From NCBI GenBank assembly GCA_944323285.1, contig CALURV010000008.1, positions 1 through 64,000 on the forward strand: a DNA stretch of 64,000 bases, read 5' to 3'. Every line of letters begins with the position of its first letter. Within the stretch, counting starts at the first letter, position 1. Shown one piece after another: positions 47,674 to 56,221 of the stretch. The stretch comes from Candidatus Gastranaerophilales bacterium. Its GTDB lineage: Bacteria; Cyanobacteriota; Vampirovibrionia; Gastranaerophilales; Gastranaerophilaceae. Position numbers and translations under genes: made by a program. A model generated the notes under the pieces. The model searched no databases, was not told the DNA's origin, and saw only the letters and a list, made by a program, of their open reading frames with translations.

Positions 47674-48642
47674 TTACCGGTTAGCAAGAAAACATCTCAC
47701 CTTATGATTCTCTTTTATCTCTATAAATTCGGGATGTTCAATTTTACATTTTTCGGTGGCATAAGGACATCTTGTATGAAATTTGCATCCCTTTGGCGGG
47801 TTTTGAGGTGAGGGAATATCTCCTTGCAATATTATTTTTTTATTCTTTTTATCTTCTGATATTACTGGTACTGCATTTAAAAGAGCTTGAGAGTATGGAT
47901 GTTTATGATTGGCAAAAAACTCTTTTTTATCCGCTATCTCTACAATTTCTCCTAAATACATAACGGCAACTCTATCTGAAATATATTTTATTATACTTAA
48001 ATCGTGAGAAATAAATAACATCGTAAGATTTAAATGTTCTTTTAATTCTAACAATAAGTTAACAATCTGGGCTTGTATGCTAACATCTAAAGCACTCACA
48101 GGTTCATCTGCCACTATAAACTTAGGATTTAATAATATTGCTCTTGCTATTGCTATTCTTTGTCTTTGTCCGCCGGAAAATTCGTGAGGATATCTGTCTA
48201 AAACTTCTTTTGATAAACCAGTATAAGAGATTATTTTTTCTATTTTTTCATTTATTAATTTCATATCTTTAATTTTGTGTATAGAAAAAGGTTCTTTTAA
48301 TATGTCATATATTTTCATCCTCGGATCAAGACTCATATATGGATTTTGAAATATTAATTGAGCTTCTTTTCTAAATTCTTTTAACTCTCTTTTTGTTTTC
48401 TTTAATATATTATTTTCGTTATATAAAACCTCACCTGATGTTGGTACAATTAATTTTAAAATGCAATTACCCAATGTGGATTTTCCGCTTCCTGATTCTC
48501 CAACAAGTCCTAATATTTCATTTTCATAAATATCTAAATCTACATTATTCAAAGCATACACGTACCCTTTAATATTCCCCATTAGCCCGTCTAAGAGCGG
48601 ATAGTGCATATTTAATTTTTTAATTTCAAACAATTTTTTCAT
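47674..48642 (-). CDS. oppF: Oligopeptide/dipeptide ABC transporter ATP-binding protein (OppF/DppF-like)
   Basis: This 322-residue ATPase has Walker A GESGSGKST, signature FSGGQRQRIAIARA and Walker B FIVADEPVSALDVS. It also has the C-terminal extension with PPKGCKFHTRCPYATEKC that distinguishes Opp/Dpp ATPases. Cysteines in that tail bind an iron-sulfur cluster in some homologues. It is solitary: no OppD, permease or binding protein is nearby, so it must pair with components encoded elsewhere. Confidence 0.9.
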   Translation of the reverse strand: MKKLFEIKKLNMHYPLLDGLMGNIKGYVYALNNVDLDIYENEILGLVGESGSGKSTLGNCILKLIVPTSGEVLYNENNILKKTKRELKEFRKEAQLIFQNPYMSLDPRMKIYDILKEPFSIHKIKDMKLINEKIEKIISYTGLSKEVLDRYPHEFSGGQRQRIAIARAILLNPKFIVADEPVSALDVSIQAQIVNLLLELKEHLNLTMLFISHDLSIIKYISDRVAVMYLGEIVEIADKKEFFANHKHPYSQALLNAVPVISEDKKNKKIILQGDIPSPQNPPKGCKFHTRCPYATEKCKIEHPEFIEIKENHKVRCFLANR

Positions 48643-48690
48643 AAGAATTATTATATAATATTTTCAATTTTTTATAATCAGTCATGATGA

Positions 48691-49677
48691 TTATAATTTA
48701 ATTTCATATGGGTTAGAAACTCCGTCCTTATAGGCCAGCATTGCAGCAAAAGTTTTTTCTATCATATTCTCTACTGTTGTTTCAGTATAAAAAGCAGTAT
48801 GCGGCGAAACAATTACATTAGGAAAGCTCCTAAGCATTGTTAATTCATCATTATCAATTACATCTCCACCTCTATTATGGTAATACAAGCCATTTTCATC
48901 CTCTATAACATCAAGCCCCGCAGAAGATATTTTGCCGTTTTTTAAATTTTTAATCAAGGCTTTTGAATCAATTAATGTTCCTCGCGCTGTATTTATAATT
49001 ATTACTCCGTCTTTCATCTTATTTATTGTTTCTTCATTTATAAGATGATATGTATCTTTATTAGATGCAACGTGAAGTGAAATAACATCACTTTCAGAAA
49101 AAAGAGTATCTAAATCGGTATATTTTGCATATTTTTCGACTTCTTTATTAATGTGCCGATTATATGCAAGAATTTTACAACCAAATCCGGATAAATGTCT
49201 TATTACACAGCTTCCTATACTTCCTGTTCCTATAATACCAATAGTACAATCACTTATATCTTTACCCATTTTCCCCTTTAAAGAATAATCTTGTGCTGCC
49301 GCTCTTATAAGTATCTGATTCATTTTCCTTGTAGTCATCAGCATTAACATTATTGCATAATTTGCAACACACTCAGGAGGATAACTTACTGTTGAAATTT
49401 TTATTCCTTTTTCTTTTATATAATCAATAGGCAAATGATCAAAACCAATGCTTCTGCATAAAATGTATTTTACCCCGTATGAATAAAGTTTATCTATATA
49501 TTCATATGTTATTTCACAAGGAACTATACTTACTGCGTTGCAGTCTTTGGCTAATGATAGATTCTCTAAATCAGGATATTTAGAAATCCAATTAAAGTCT
49601 ATATCATATAACTTACTATATTTTTCGCATAATTCTAACTCATCAAATTGACGCAATGCAAAAAAGGCTATTTTCAA
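48691..49677 (-). CDS. D-2-hydroxyacid dehydrogenase (D-lactate dehydrogenase-like)
   Basis: This 328-residue NAD-dependent enzyme probably reduces pyruvate to D-lactate, a fermentation step. The nucleotide-binding loop GTGSIGSCV follows GIIG. The catalytic Arg lies in HVASNKDTYH or NTARGTLID, the Glu in GLDVIEDE, and the His in SPHTAFYTE. CRSIGFDHLPIDYIKEKGI and YPPECVAN are typical of the D-LDH/VanH group. The next gene downstream, 17 bp before which it was preceded in transcription, is an LD-carboxypeptidase; no ligase or VanX-like gene is present, so resistance is not implied. Confidence 0.87.
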   Translation of the reverse strand: MKIAFFALRQFDELELCEKYSKLYDIDFNWISKYPDLENLSLAKDCNAVSIVPCEITYEYIDKLYSYGVKYILCRSIGFDHLPIDYIKEKGIKISTVSYPPECVANYAIMLMLMTTRKMNQILIRAAAQDYSLKGKMGKDISDCTIGIIGTGSIGSCVIRHLSGFGCKILAYNRHINKEVEKYAKYTDLDTLFSESDVISLHVASNKDTYHLINEETINKMKDGVIIINTARGTLIDSKALIKNLKNGKISSAGLDVIEDENGLYYHNRGGDVIDNDELTMLRSFPNVIVSPHTAFYTETTVENMIEKTFAAMLAYKDGVSNPYEIKL

Positions 49678-49693
49678 AATTAATATTTCCTTC

Positions 49694-50605
49694 CTATTTA
49701 ATATATTTTTCTTTTATTTTTATTTCTCCTTTTAGAGCATTATATGTTACTTTTACTCCATAAGGAACAGTATCTTTTACTTTATTATGTGTAATTTTAA
49801 ATCCGCTTGAAATAGGAATATTTAATTTTAATGAAAATTCTTCTATCAGCGAATCAAACCAATCTGTATTATCTATATCTTTAAACTCACCTAAAACAAT
49901 ACCTTTTACATTTTGTTTTAATTTATCAATATTAAACAACTGTGTTAACATTTTATCTATTTTATAAACTGGTTCATTTAAATCTTCAAGAAATAAAATA
50001 ATATCTTCATCAGGAATAAAATCAATACCGCATAAAGAAACCAAAGAAGAAAGATTACCGCCCCACAAAATACCTTCTGCTTCACCTTCTTTATATGTTT
50101 TTACATTTTCAGCTTTTATTTTGTCTATCTTACCTTCTAACACATTAAAAAAGCTATTTTTTGTATATTCTTCTATATTAACTGCAAAATCACCATTAGC
50201 CATAGCAGAGTGAAATGTCATTAACCCGCATTTTTTATACATCATAGCTAATAATATTGTAATATCAGAATATCCGGCAAATATTTTAGGATTATCTTTT
50301 ATAATATTCCAATCAATCTTATTTATAAGCCTTAAAGTACCATAACCGCCTCTGGCACATAAAATAGCATCTATTGATTTATCAAGAAAAAATTTGTGAA
50401 ATTCCTTAATACACTCATCATCACAATTACCAGCCATATAACGGTGAGAACTATAACAAGTATCAGAAATTTTTACATTATATCCTTCTTCTTCTAAAAA
50501 TTTCTTTACTTTTTCAATGTTTTCTATTTCTTTTATTCTTCCCGAAACAGCTAAAATTCCAATTGTATCACCTTTTTTTAATTTTTCGGGTTTAATTATT
50601 GTCAT
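49694..50605 (-). CDS. LD-carboxypeptidase (peptidase S66, LdcA-like)
   Basis: This 303-residue cytoplasmic serine peptidase removes the terminal D-Ala from recycled murein tetrapeptides. Family landmarks are ARGGYGTLRLINKIDW, then FAGYSDITILL with the nucleophilic Ser in the GxSD turn, the Glu segment LFLEDLNEPVYKIDKML, and the His segment ITHNKVKDTVPYG, where most members read GHG. The distantly related MccF group hydrolyses microcin conjugates, but nothing here suggests that. It is divergent from dnaX, with 65 bp between. Confidence 0.87.
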   Translation of the reverse strand: MTIIKPEKLKKGDTIGILAVSGRIKEIENIEKVKKFLEEEGYNVKISDTCYSSHRYMAGNCDDECIKEFHKFFLDKSIDAILCARGGYGTLRLINKIDWNIIKDNPKIFAGYSDITILLAMMYKKCGLMTFHSAMANGDFAVNIEEYTKNSFFNVLEGKIDKIKAENVKTYKEGEAEGILWGGNLSSLVSLCGIDFIPDEDIILFLEDLNEPVYKIDKMLTQLFNIDKLKQNVKGIVLGEFKDIDNTDWFDSLIEEFSLKLNIPISSGFKITHNKVKDTVPYGVKVTYNALKGEIKIKEKYIK

Positions 50606-50670
50606 AATAATCCACTTTTTTTATTAATTAATATATAATTAATACTAACAAAGTTTTTTGGAGCAGGCAA

Positions 50671-52500
50671 TTGGATACAAAATATATCCCGTTATACAGA
50701 AAATATAGACCCCAAACCTTTCATGACCTTATTGGTCAAGAAAATATTGTACATGCGCTAAGCAATGCAATAGAACTTAACCGTATAGCACACGCATACT
50801 TATTATGCGGACCAAGAGGAACAGGTAAAACTTCATCAGCAAGAATATTAGCTAAGTCTTTAAACTGCAAGGAAGGACCAACTCTTACACCTTGCGGAAA
50901 ATGTCCGGCTTGTCTTGATATTATGAATTCTGTTCCGGTTGATGTTATTGAAATTGATGCTGCAAGTAACAGAAGTGTTGAAGACACCCAAGCTATTCTC
51001 GAAAAAATACAATATGTTCCTGTTAACGGAAGATACAAAATTTACGTTATAGACGAAGTTCATATGCTCTCTAACCACGCTTTCAATGCTCTTTTAAAAA
51101 CGCTTGAAGAACCGCCTGAAAATGTCATTTTTATTCTTGCAACAACAGAACCTCATAAAGTTTTAGATACAATTATTTCAAGATGTCAAAGGTTTGACTT
51201 TAGAAGAATTACAACCGATGATATTGTAAAAAGGCTTGAATACATTACTCAACAAGAAAATATAAATATATCAAAAGAAGCTTTATTTTTAATAGCAAAA
51301 AATTCTCAAGGCGGTATGAGAGATGCACTTGCACTTTTAGATCAAATTAGCGTTCTTGGGGTAAATAAACAAATTGATATTAATGATATTAATGAAATAT
51401 TGGGAAAAATCTCTTACGATTTTATTTACGAGATAACAGATTGCTTTATTGCTTCTGATTGTTCTAAATCTATTGATTTAATAAATAAAATTTATTCAAA
51501 AGGGAATGAACCTGTTCAAATTATATCTAATATTATTCAATATTTTAGAGATATGATGATTGCAAAAAACTGCTCTGATAAAGAACTAATCTATTCTTTA
51601 ACAATGCTTAATGAAATTAATTTTGATAAAATAAAAACTCAATCGGAAAAATTCAGCGTATCTGAAATAATACAAATTATAGACAGATTATCATACTATG
51701 CAACTCAAATAAAAGATACAACCAATAAATATTTATGGCTTGAACTTTGCATTATTGATTTAACTAACTATAAAAATCTACCCTCTGTTGAAAATCTGTT
51801 AAAAAGAATACAAAATCTAGAAAACAAAATTGAATCTGGTAATTTTGAAATTCATAAAGAAGAAAAAACAATTTCTCACATTGAATTACCAAGAACTGAA
51901 ACACAAAAAACAAAAAGAACTTCTCAAGAAGTAATAAATCAAGATAATACTAAAACAACAAATGAAACAGAAAAAGAAGCTATTCTTTCTGAAATTAAAG
52001 AACAAATAAAAAAATCAGAAACCCAACAAGAATCTTCACCAACTTCCTCTGATATAAATAAATTATGGATTTCTATTCTGCAAAGCATAGACAGCCCGCC
52101 AAACAGAGCCTTTTATTCTAATCTTGCAAAACCTGTTGAAATAACTGAAAATCAAATTACAATTGCATTTAATAAAGAAATGTTTGTTAAACAGGCAAAA
52201 GAAGGGAACAAAAAAAATGCACTTGTTGATGCTGTTTCCAAATATATGAATATTCAAAACCCTAACATTAATGTTATTTTAAGCGAAAATATTGACTTAT
52301 CAAAAAAGATTAATCCATCAGACCTAAAACCAAAAATAAATAATTCTAATAATGAAAATACAATAACAAAACACGAAGAAGAAGAATATCAAAACTATAT
52401 GGAAGCAAAAAAAGAAGAAAAAATACAAGTTCAAAACATTGATTCTACAAGTCAAGCAGCCATGGTTAAAGAATTATTTGACGGAAAATATATTAATTAA
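50671..52500 (+). CDS. dnaX: DNA polymerase III subunits gamma/tau
   Basis: This 609-residue clamp-loader ATPase starts with TTG at 50671, supported by GGAG seven bases upstream and by the canonical opening PLYRKYRPQTFHDLIGQ. Walker A GPRGTGKT is at 47-54, zinc ligands Cys66, Cys75, Cys78 and Cys81, then IDEVHMLSNHAFNALLKTLEEPP and the SRCQRFDFR sensor. AAA+ and collar domains end near residue 370, and the rest is a low-complexity, Lys/Glu-rich linker plus a C-terminal tau domain (about 455-540). A possible frameshift site at 52008 could yield a short gamma form. Its stop overlaps the convergent smpB. Confidence 0.95.
   Translation: MDTKYIPLYRKYRPQTFHDLIGQENIVHALSNAIELNRIAHAYLLCGPRGTGKTSSARILAKSLNCKEGPTLTPCGKCPACLDIMNSVPVDVIEIDAASNRSVEDTQAILEKIQYVPVNGRYKIYVIDEVHMLSNHAFNALLKTLEEPPENVIFILATTEPHKVLDTIISRCQRFDFRRITTDDIVKRLEYITQQENINISKEALFLIAKNSQGGMRDALALLDQISVLGVNKQIDINDINEILGKISYDFIYEITDCFIASDCSKSIDLINKIYSKGNEPVQIISNIIQYFRDMMIAKNCSDKELIYSLTMLNEINFDKIKTQSEKFSVSEIIQIIDRLSYYATQIKDTTNKYLWLELCIIDLTNYKNLPSVENLLKRIQNLENKIESGNFEIHKEEKTISHIELPRTETQKTKRTSQEVINQDNTKTTNETEKEAILSEIKEQIKKSETQQESSPTSSDINKLWISILQSIDSPPNRAFYSNLAKPVEITENQITIAFNKEMFVKQAKEGNKKNALVDAVSKYMNIQNPNINVILSENIDLSKKINPSDLKPKINNSNNENTITKHEEEEYQNYMEAKKEEKIQVQNIDSTSQAAMVKELFDGKYIN
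52008..52014 (+). other. Possible -1 frameshift/slippage heptamer within dnaX
   Basis: The heptamer A AAA AAA lies in frame at codons 446-448 (ATA AAA AAA TCA). A -1 shift would add 12 codons and end at TGA 52050-52052, giving a product of about 460 residues that ends in the linker after domain III, where E. coli gamma ends. I see no obvious stimulatory stem-loop, and A-runs are common in this AT-rich DNA. Confidence 0.3.
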
Positions 52501-52952
52501 TAATTTTTACTTTTAACCGCTCTATCTATATCTCTTGACTGGGACTTCTTAGCTAAATCTTCTCTTTTATCGTACAATTTTTTACCTTTTGCTAAAGCAA
52601 TCTCTAATTTTGCCCAACCATTTTCTATAAATAGTTCAATAGGAACTATTGCATAACCATCCTTCTTAACTTTACCAAGCATTTTTTCTATCTCTTTTTT
52701 ATTTAACAATAATTTCCTAACCCTTTTTTCTTCATGGTTATATCTGTTTCCCTGTTCATATAGGCTTATATGACAATTATATAAGAATACTTCACAATCT
52801 TCTATTCTTACAAAACTATCCTTTAAATTAACAGCACCTTTTCTCACAGACTTTATTTCCGTACCCGTTAAAACCATGCCTGCACTATATTTATCAAATA
52901 TATGGTACTCATGAAACGCTTTTTTATTTGTAGATATAATTTTTTTGCCCAT
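52497..52952 (-). CDS. smpB: SsrA-binding protein
   Basis: This 151-residue protein binds tmRNA and brings it to stalled ribosomes for trans-translation. It has the conserved opening NKKAFHEYHIFDKYSAGMVLTGTE, KSVRKGAVNLKDSFVRI, and the C-terminal KKLYDKREDLAKKSQSRDIDRAVK tail, which enters the decoding centre. The length is normal. No tmRNA gene was found nearby. It overlaps the dnaX stop by four bases, convergently. Confidence 0.95.
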   Translation of the reverse strand: MGKKIISTNKKAFHEYHIFDKYSAGMVLTGTEIKSVRKGAVNLKDSFVRIEDCEVFLYNCHISLYEQGNRYNHEEKRVRKLLLNKKEIEKMLGKVKKDGYAIVPIELFIENGWAKLEIALAKGKKLYDKREDLAKKSQSRDIDRAVKSKNY

Positions 52953-52990
52953 AAGAGAATTATATCATTATTATTTCTTTTTTTTAAATA

Positions 52991-53299
52991 TCAATATAAG
53001 TTGTTCTTCCTGAACTTTTCAAAAAGATTAAAATAATAATCAACTTTATCTTCTTCTATTATTTTATTAATTTTCATTTCAGCTCTAATATAATATGGAA
53101 TATCAGAAATACCTGTTGAAATTTCATAATCTCTGTAAATCCTTATTAAAGAATCTTTTAAAACATATATTTTTTCTCTTCTTGATGTAATTATGCACTT
53201 TACATTCTCCCTAATTTTTTCCAGATATTTAAAAAATGAACCTTTTTTAGCGCAATAAGTATTATCAGACACAACAAGACGTAAATGCCCTCTTTTCAT
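52991..53299 (-). CDS. Small protein of unknown function
   Basis: This 102-residue basic protein has no signal peptide or membrane helix and is predicted to mix beta-strands (about 30-60) with helices at the C-terminus. I do not recognise it. AAGGAG ten bases before the ATG supports translation. It is divergent from the XRE regulator, and the shared 203-bp gap contains palindromic sites, so it may be under that regulator's control. Confidence 0.6.
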   Translation of the reverse strand: MKRGHLRLVVSDNTYCAKKGSFFKYLEKIRENVKCIITSRREKIYVLKDSLIRIYRDYEISTGISDIPYYIRAEMKINKIIEEDKVDYYFNLFEKFRKNNLY

Positions 53300-53402
53300 A
53301 TATTTCCCACTCCTTATTTAGTTTTGTAACTTCATCAACATGTAAAATACTAAATTTAGTGCAATAAAATGTAGACTGTTGTATAATATCTTTAGTTGGA
53401 AG

Positions 53403-53481
53403 TTACATGATATTATGTTTATATGTATTATATTACATCATCATGTAAAATAGTACAAGACGTATTACAATATTATGTAAC
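53403..53481. promoter_or_regulatory. Cluster of TTACAT-N4-ATGTAA palindromes (putative operators)
   Basis: TTACAT-CATC-ATGTAA is at 53433-53448, and TTACAA-TATT-ATGTAA is at 53465-53480, 32 bp further on. A half-site TTACATGAT at 53403-53411 lies 30 bp before the first and is the exact inverse of ATCATGTAA at 53440-53448. The right-hand site overlaps TACAAT (53466-53471), a plausible -10 box for the XRE gene starting at 53503. The spacing near three helical turns suits cooperative binding of a dimeric HTH protein. Confidence 0.6.
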
Positions 53482-53502
53482 AAAAGTTCAAGTGGAACTG
53501 AT

Positions 53503-53925
53503 ATGAGTATTGGAAAAAGAATAAAAGAAATAAGAGCGAATCTGCATCTTACATCAAACGAACTGGCAGAGAAATTAAATATTCCCGTAAGGACTATAGG
53601 CAGCTATGAACGAGAAGAAGCTCAACCCAGCCCTAAATTTCTCAATGCTTTGATTGAAAATTATTACATTAATATTAATTGGCTTCTGACAGGAAAAGGC
53701 AATATGTTTATTTCTAACAGAACAGAAGCAGATATTAATTATATTGCTCAATTGCAAGACCGATTAAATCTTTCAGATGAAGAAATAAGCGGACTCATTG
53801 ATATTCTTGACTCTGATGCCAGCAGAGAAATGGTCTTAAAATTCATAGAAATAAAAAAAGGCAATAAAGAAGCTTTAGAAAGTCTTATATACAATTTACA
53901 AGGTATAAAAGCAATATATAGTTAA
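53503..53925 (+). CDS. XRE-family helix-turn-helix transcriptional regulator
   Basis: This 140-residue DNA-binding protein has a Cro/CI-type HTH at about 4-60 (IGKRIKEIRANLHLTSNELAEKL, then IPVRTIGSYEREEAQPS). This is followed by NINWLLTGKGNMF, common in phage-type repressors, and a helical C-terminus of about 70 residues likely used for dimerisation. There is no LexA-type peptidase domain. Palindromic sites just upstream suggest autoregulation. No phage genes flank it. The end overlaps the convergent helicase gene by four bases. Confidence 0.88.
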   Translation: MSIGKRIKEIRANLHLTSNELAEKLNIPVRTIGSYEREEAQPSPKFLNALIENYYININWLLTGKGNMFISNRTEADINYIAQLQDRLNLSDEEISGLIDILDSDASREMVLKFIEIKKGNKEALESLIYNLQGIKAIYS

Positions 53926-56219
53926 TAATCTGTATCTACAGGTTCTTTTAAGATTGCAACAATAGCTGTTTTGGCATTTTGTTTAATTTTTTCATTTATA
54001 TTAGGCAGTATTGTAAGCTGTCTTAAAACATCTACTGTTCTTTTAAATATTCTTACAATATCACCTTCAGATGAATCAACTTGTTTTGCAATATCTTCCC
54101 ATGGTGTATCCATAACCCATTGCTCTATAAGAGGTGAATAATATGAATTTATATACATTTCTGTATTTATATCATAATCTCTTTGCAATATTGCAATTTT
54201 CTTTCTTATTTCTTTTATCCTGTTTAAAGCTTTTCTTGTATTCTTACTTATAGGCTGATTAGGGTAAACATCGCTTCTTAAATCTTCCGTAACTAAAGCA
54301 CAAATAACAGAAGCAAGTTCATAAGGTTCAAGTTCATCTAATATACCATTTAAAATTATTTCAGATAAAAATAGTTCATTTTCAGCTCTTATCATTGAGC
54401 ATAAAATACCTTTATCAGTCGGACTTCCGTTTTCTATATAACCTATCTTCTCTAATATATCTTTATGGGCAAGAAATTTATTCCAATAAATATCTTTTTG
54501 TTTTTCAATATTTCTACAGGTTTCTTTATATTTTTTCTCATATCTCTCAATTATTTCAAGATTTTTCATGTGTTTTTTATAGCCTCTGCAGATTTCACAA
54601 TTATATTTAATCATTGCTTCTCTGATTTCTCTTGTTTTATTTGTATATTCAATAACCTCAGGAGAATCTTTTTGACCTTTTTGTTTTGCTTGTTTTAAAA
54701 GAGTTTTCGTTAATTTCCTGTATACTATATATTTTTCTTTTAACTTATTAAATTCAATTAAATCTTGTGATGTAAGATTAAACGGACATTTTTCAGACTT
54801 TAATTTAGTTAAAGTCTGTTCACATTTTATTTGCTGGGAAATAATAGGTTTTAGCCTGTCATTAGATGAAAAATATCCAAAACTCTTAAGTATAAGTTCT
54901 TTTGCTTGTTCAAGTTCCAGATTTTGCATTAAGTTTAAAACCATGGAATAACTTGGAGAAAATTGGCTTTCCAAAGGATTTGCATCACTTCTTACTAAAT
55001 CTGCAACTTCTTCGGGAGATTGAAATTGAGTGCCCATAACAACAACATAGCCTATTTTATCCATTCCTCTTCTACCGGCCCTGCCTGACATTTGCAGAAA
55101 TTCATTAGCACTTAACATTCTATGACCTGAGTCTGTTCTTTTGCTGATAGCAGATATTACAGTTGTTCTTGCAGGCATGTTTATTCCAGCAGCAAGTGTT
55201 TCTGTTGCAAATACTACTTTTATTAAACCCTTTTGAAATAATCTTTCAACTAGCAATTTCCATGCTGGAAGCAATCCGGCATGGTGAGATGCTACTCCGT
55301 TATATAAATATTCTAAGTTTTTATTATTTTCTAAATATGCATGTTCTTTTAAAAATTCTTTTACCTCTTTTTTTATTTCATCACATTCTTGTGGAGTAAT
55401 TAAATTTATATCCGAACATTTTTCCATATTTTCATCACATTTTTTACGTGAAAAAGTAAAGAAAATAGCAGGAAGCATCTCTTTTTTATGAAGTACATTT
55501 ATTAAATCTTTAACAGAGTTGCGTTTTTTTACCTGTCTTGAATGAAAATTCAACTTTTTTTCAGGTTTTATTCTTTTATTTAATCTTCCCTCCGGTGTCA
55601 ATAATGGCAATATTTCAAAAGGTTTTGAGGAATCAAAATAAAAATGTCTTAATGGAACCGGTCTAAAATCTGTATATACAAGTTCTGTCTTAGAATGAAC
55701 AGTATTTATCCAATCACAAAGCTGTTTTGAATTAGCAACAGTAGCACTAAGCGCTATAATTTGTATATTGTTTGGACAATATATTATACTTTCTTCCCAA
55801 ACTGTACCTCTTTGTTCATCATTCATATAATGAACTTCATCAAGAACTACATATTTAACATCTCTCAAATTATCTTTTAACGAACCAAAGTTTGTATTAT
55901 AAAGCATGTTTCTAAATACTTCAGTTGTCATAACAACAATAGGAGCTTCTCGGTTAATAGAAGTATCACCTGTTAAAAGCCCAACATTCCCTGTTCCATA
56001 TTTCTTTCCAAAATCATAAAATTTTTGATTAGAAAGTGCTTTTAAAGGCGTTGTATAAAATAGTCTTGTATCTTCTTCCAGTGCTTTTTGTATAGCACTT
56101 TCAGCTATACAAGTTTTCCCGGCACCTGTAGGCGCACAAACAACTATGCTTTTGCCGTTATTTATATAATCAACAGCTTCTTTTTGAAAATCATCCAGTT
56201 CAAAATCGAATTTATACAA
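53922..56219 (-). CDS. Ski2-like DEAD/DEVH-box RNA helicase
   Basis: This 765-residue ATP-dependent helicase has Walker A APTGAGKT at 29-36, DEVH at 127-130, SAT at 158-160, and the motif VI block QMSGRAGRRGMDKIGYVV typical of Ski2/Mtr4 helicases rather than ordinary DEAD-box proteins. The C-terminal third is helical and resembles the arch/DSHCT region, with a helical EIRKKIAILQRDYDINTEMY segment. In eukaryotes such enzymes feed the exosome; in cyanobacteria and actinobacteria the role is less clear. It ends the clpP-ffh run, two bases after aroF. Confidence 0.9.
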   Translation of the reverse strand: MYKFDFELDDFQKEAVDYINNGKSIVVCAPTGAGKTCIAESAIQKALEEDTRLFYTTPLKALSNQKFYDFGKKYGTGNVGLLTGDTSINREAPIVVMTTEVFRNMLYNTNFGSLKDNLRDVKYVVLDEVHYMNDEQRGTVWEESIIYCPNNIQIIALSATVANSKQLCDWINTVHSKTELVYTDFRPVPLRHFYFDSSKPFEILPLLTPEGRLNKRIKPEKKLNFHSRQVKKRNSVKDLINVLHKKEMLPAIFFTFSRKKCDENMEKCSDINLITPQECDEIKKEVKEFLKEHAYLENNKNLEYLYNGVASHHAGLLPAWKLLVERLFQKGLIKVVFATETLAAGINMPARTTVISAISKRTDSGHRMLSANEFLQMSGRAGRRGMDKIGYVVVMGTQFQSPEEVADLVRSDANPLESQFSPSYSMVLNLMQNLELEQAKELILKSFGYFSSNDRLKPIISQQIKCEQTLTKLKSEKCPFNLTSQDLIEFNKLKEKYIVYRKLTKTLLKQAKQKGQKDSPEVIEYTNKTREIREAMIKYNCEICRGYKKHMKNLEIIERYEKKYKETCRNIEKQKDIYWNKFLAHKDILEKIGYIENGSPTDKGILCSMIRAENELFLSEIILNGILDELEPYELASVICALVTEDLRSDVYPNQPISKNTRKALNRIKEIRKKIAILQRDYDINTEMYINSYYSPLIEQWVMDTPWEDIAKQVDSSEGDIVRIFKRTVDVLRQLTILPNINEKIKQNAKTAIVAILKEPVDTDY

Positions 56220-56221
56220 TT

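Noticed and set aside
48691..50605. Vancomycin-resistance-like cluster (VanH-type dehydrogenase beside a D,D/L,D-peptidase)
   Set aside because: No D-Ala-D-Lac ligase, VanX or two-component system is present, and the peptidase is of the S66 recycling type.
52900..53500. tmRNA gene next to smpB
   Set aside because: I looked for the tRNA-like ends and a short tag reading frame and found none; the region is occupied by the small protein gene and the operator array.
53299..53925. XRE regulator as part of a prophage
   Set aside because: The flanking genes are smpB and a housekeeping helicase; no integrase, terminase, att-like repeats or structural genes are present.
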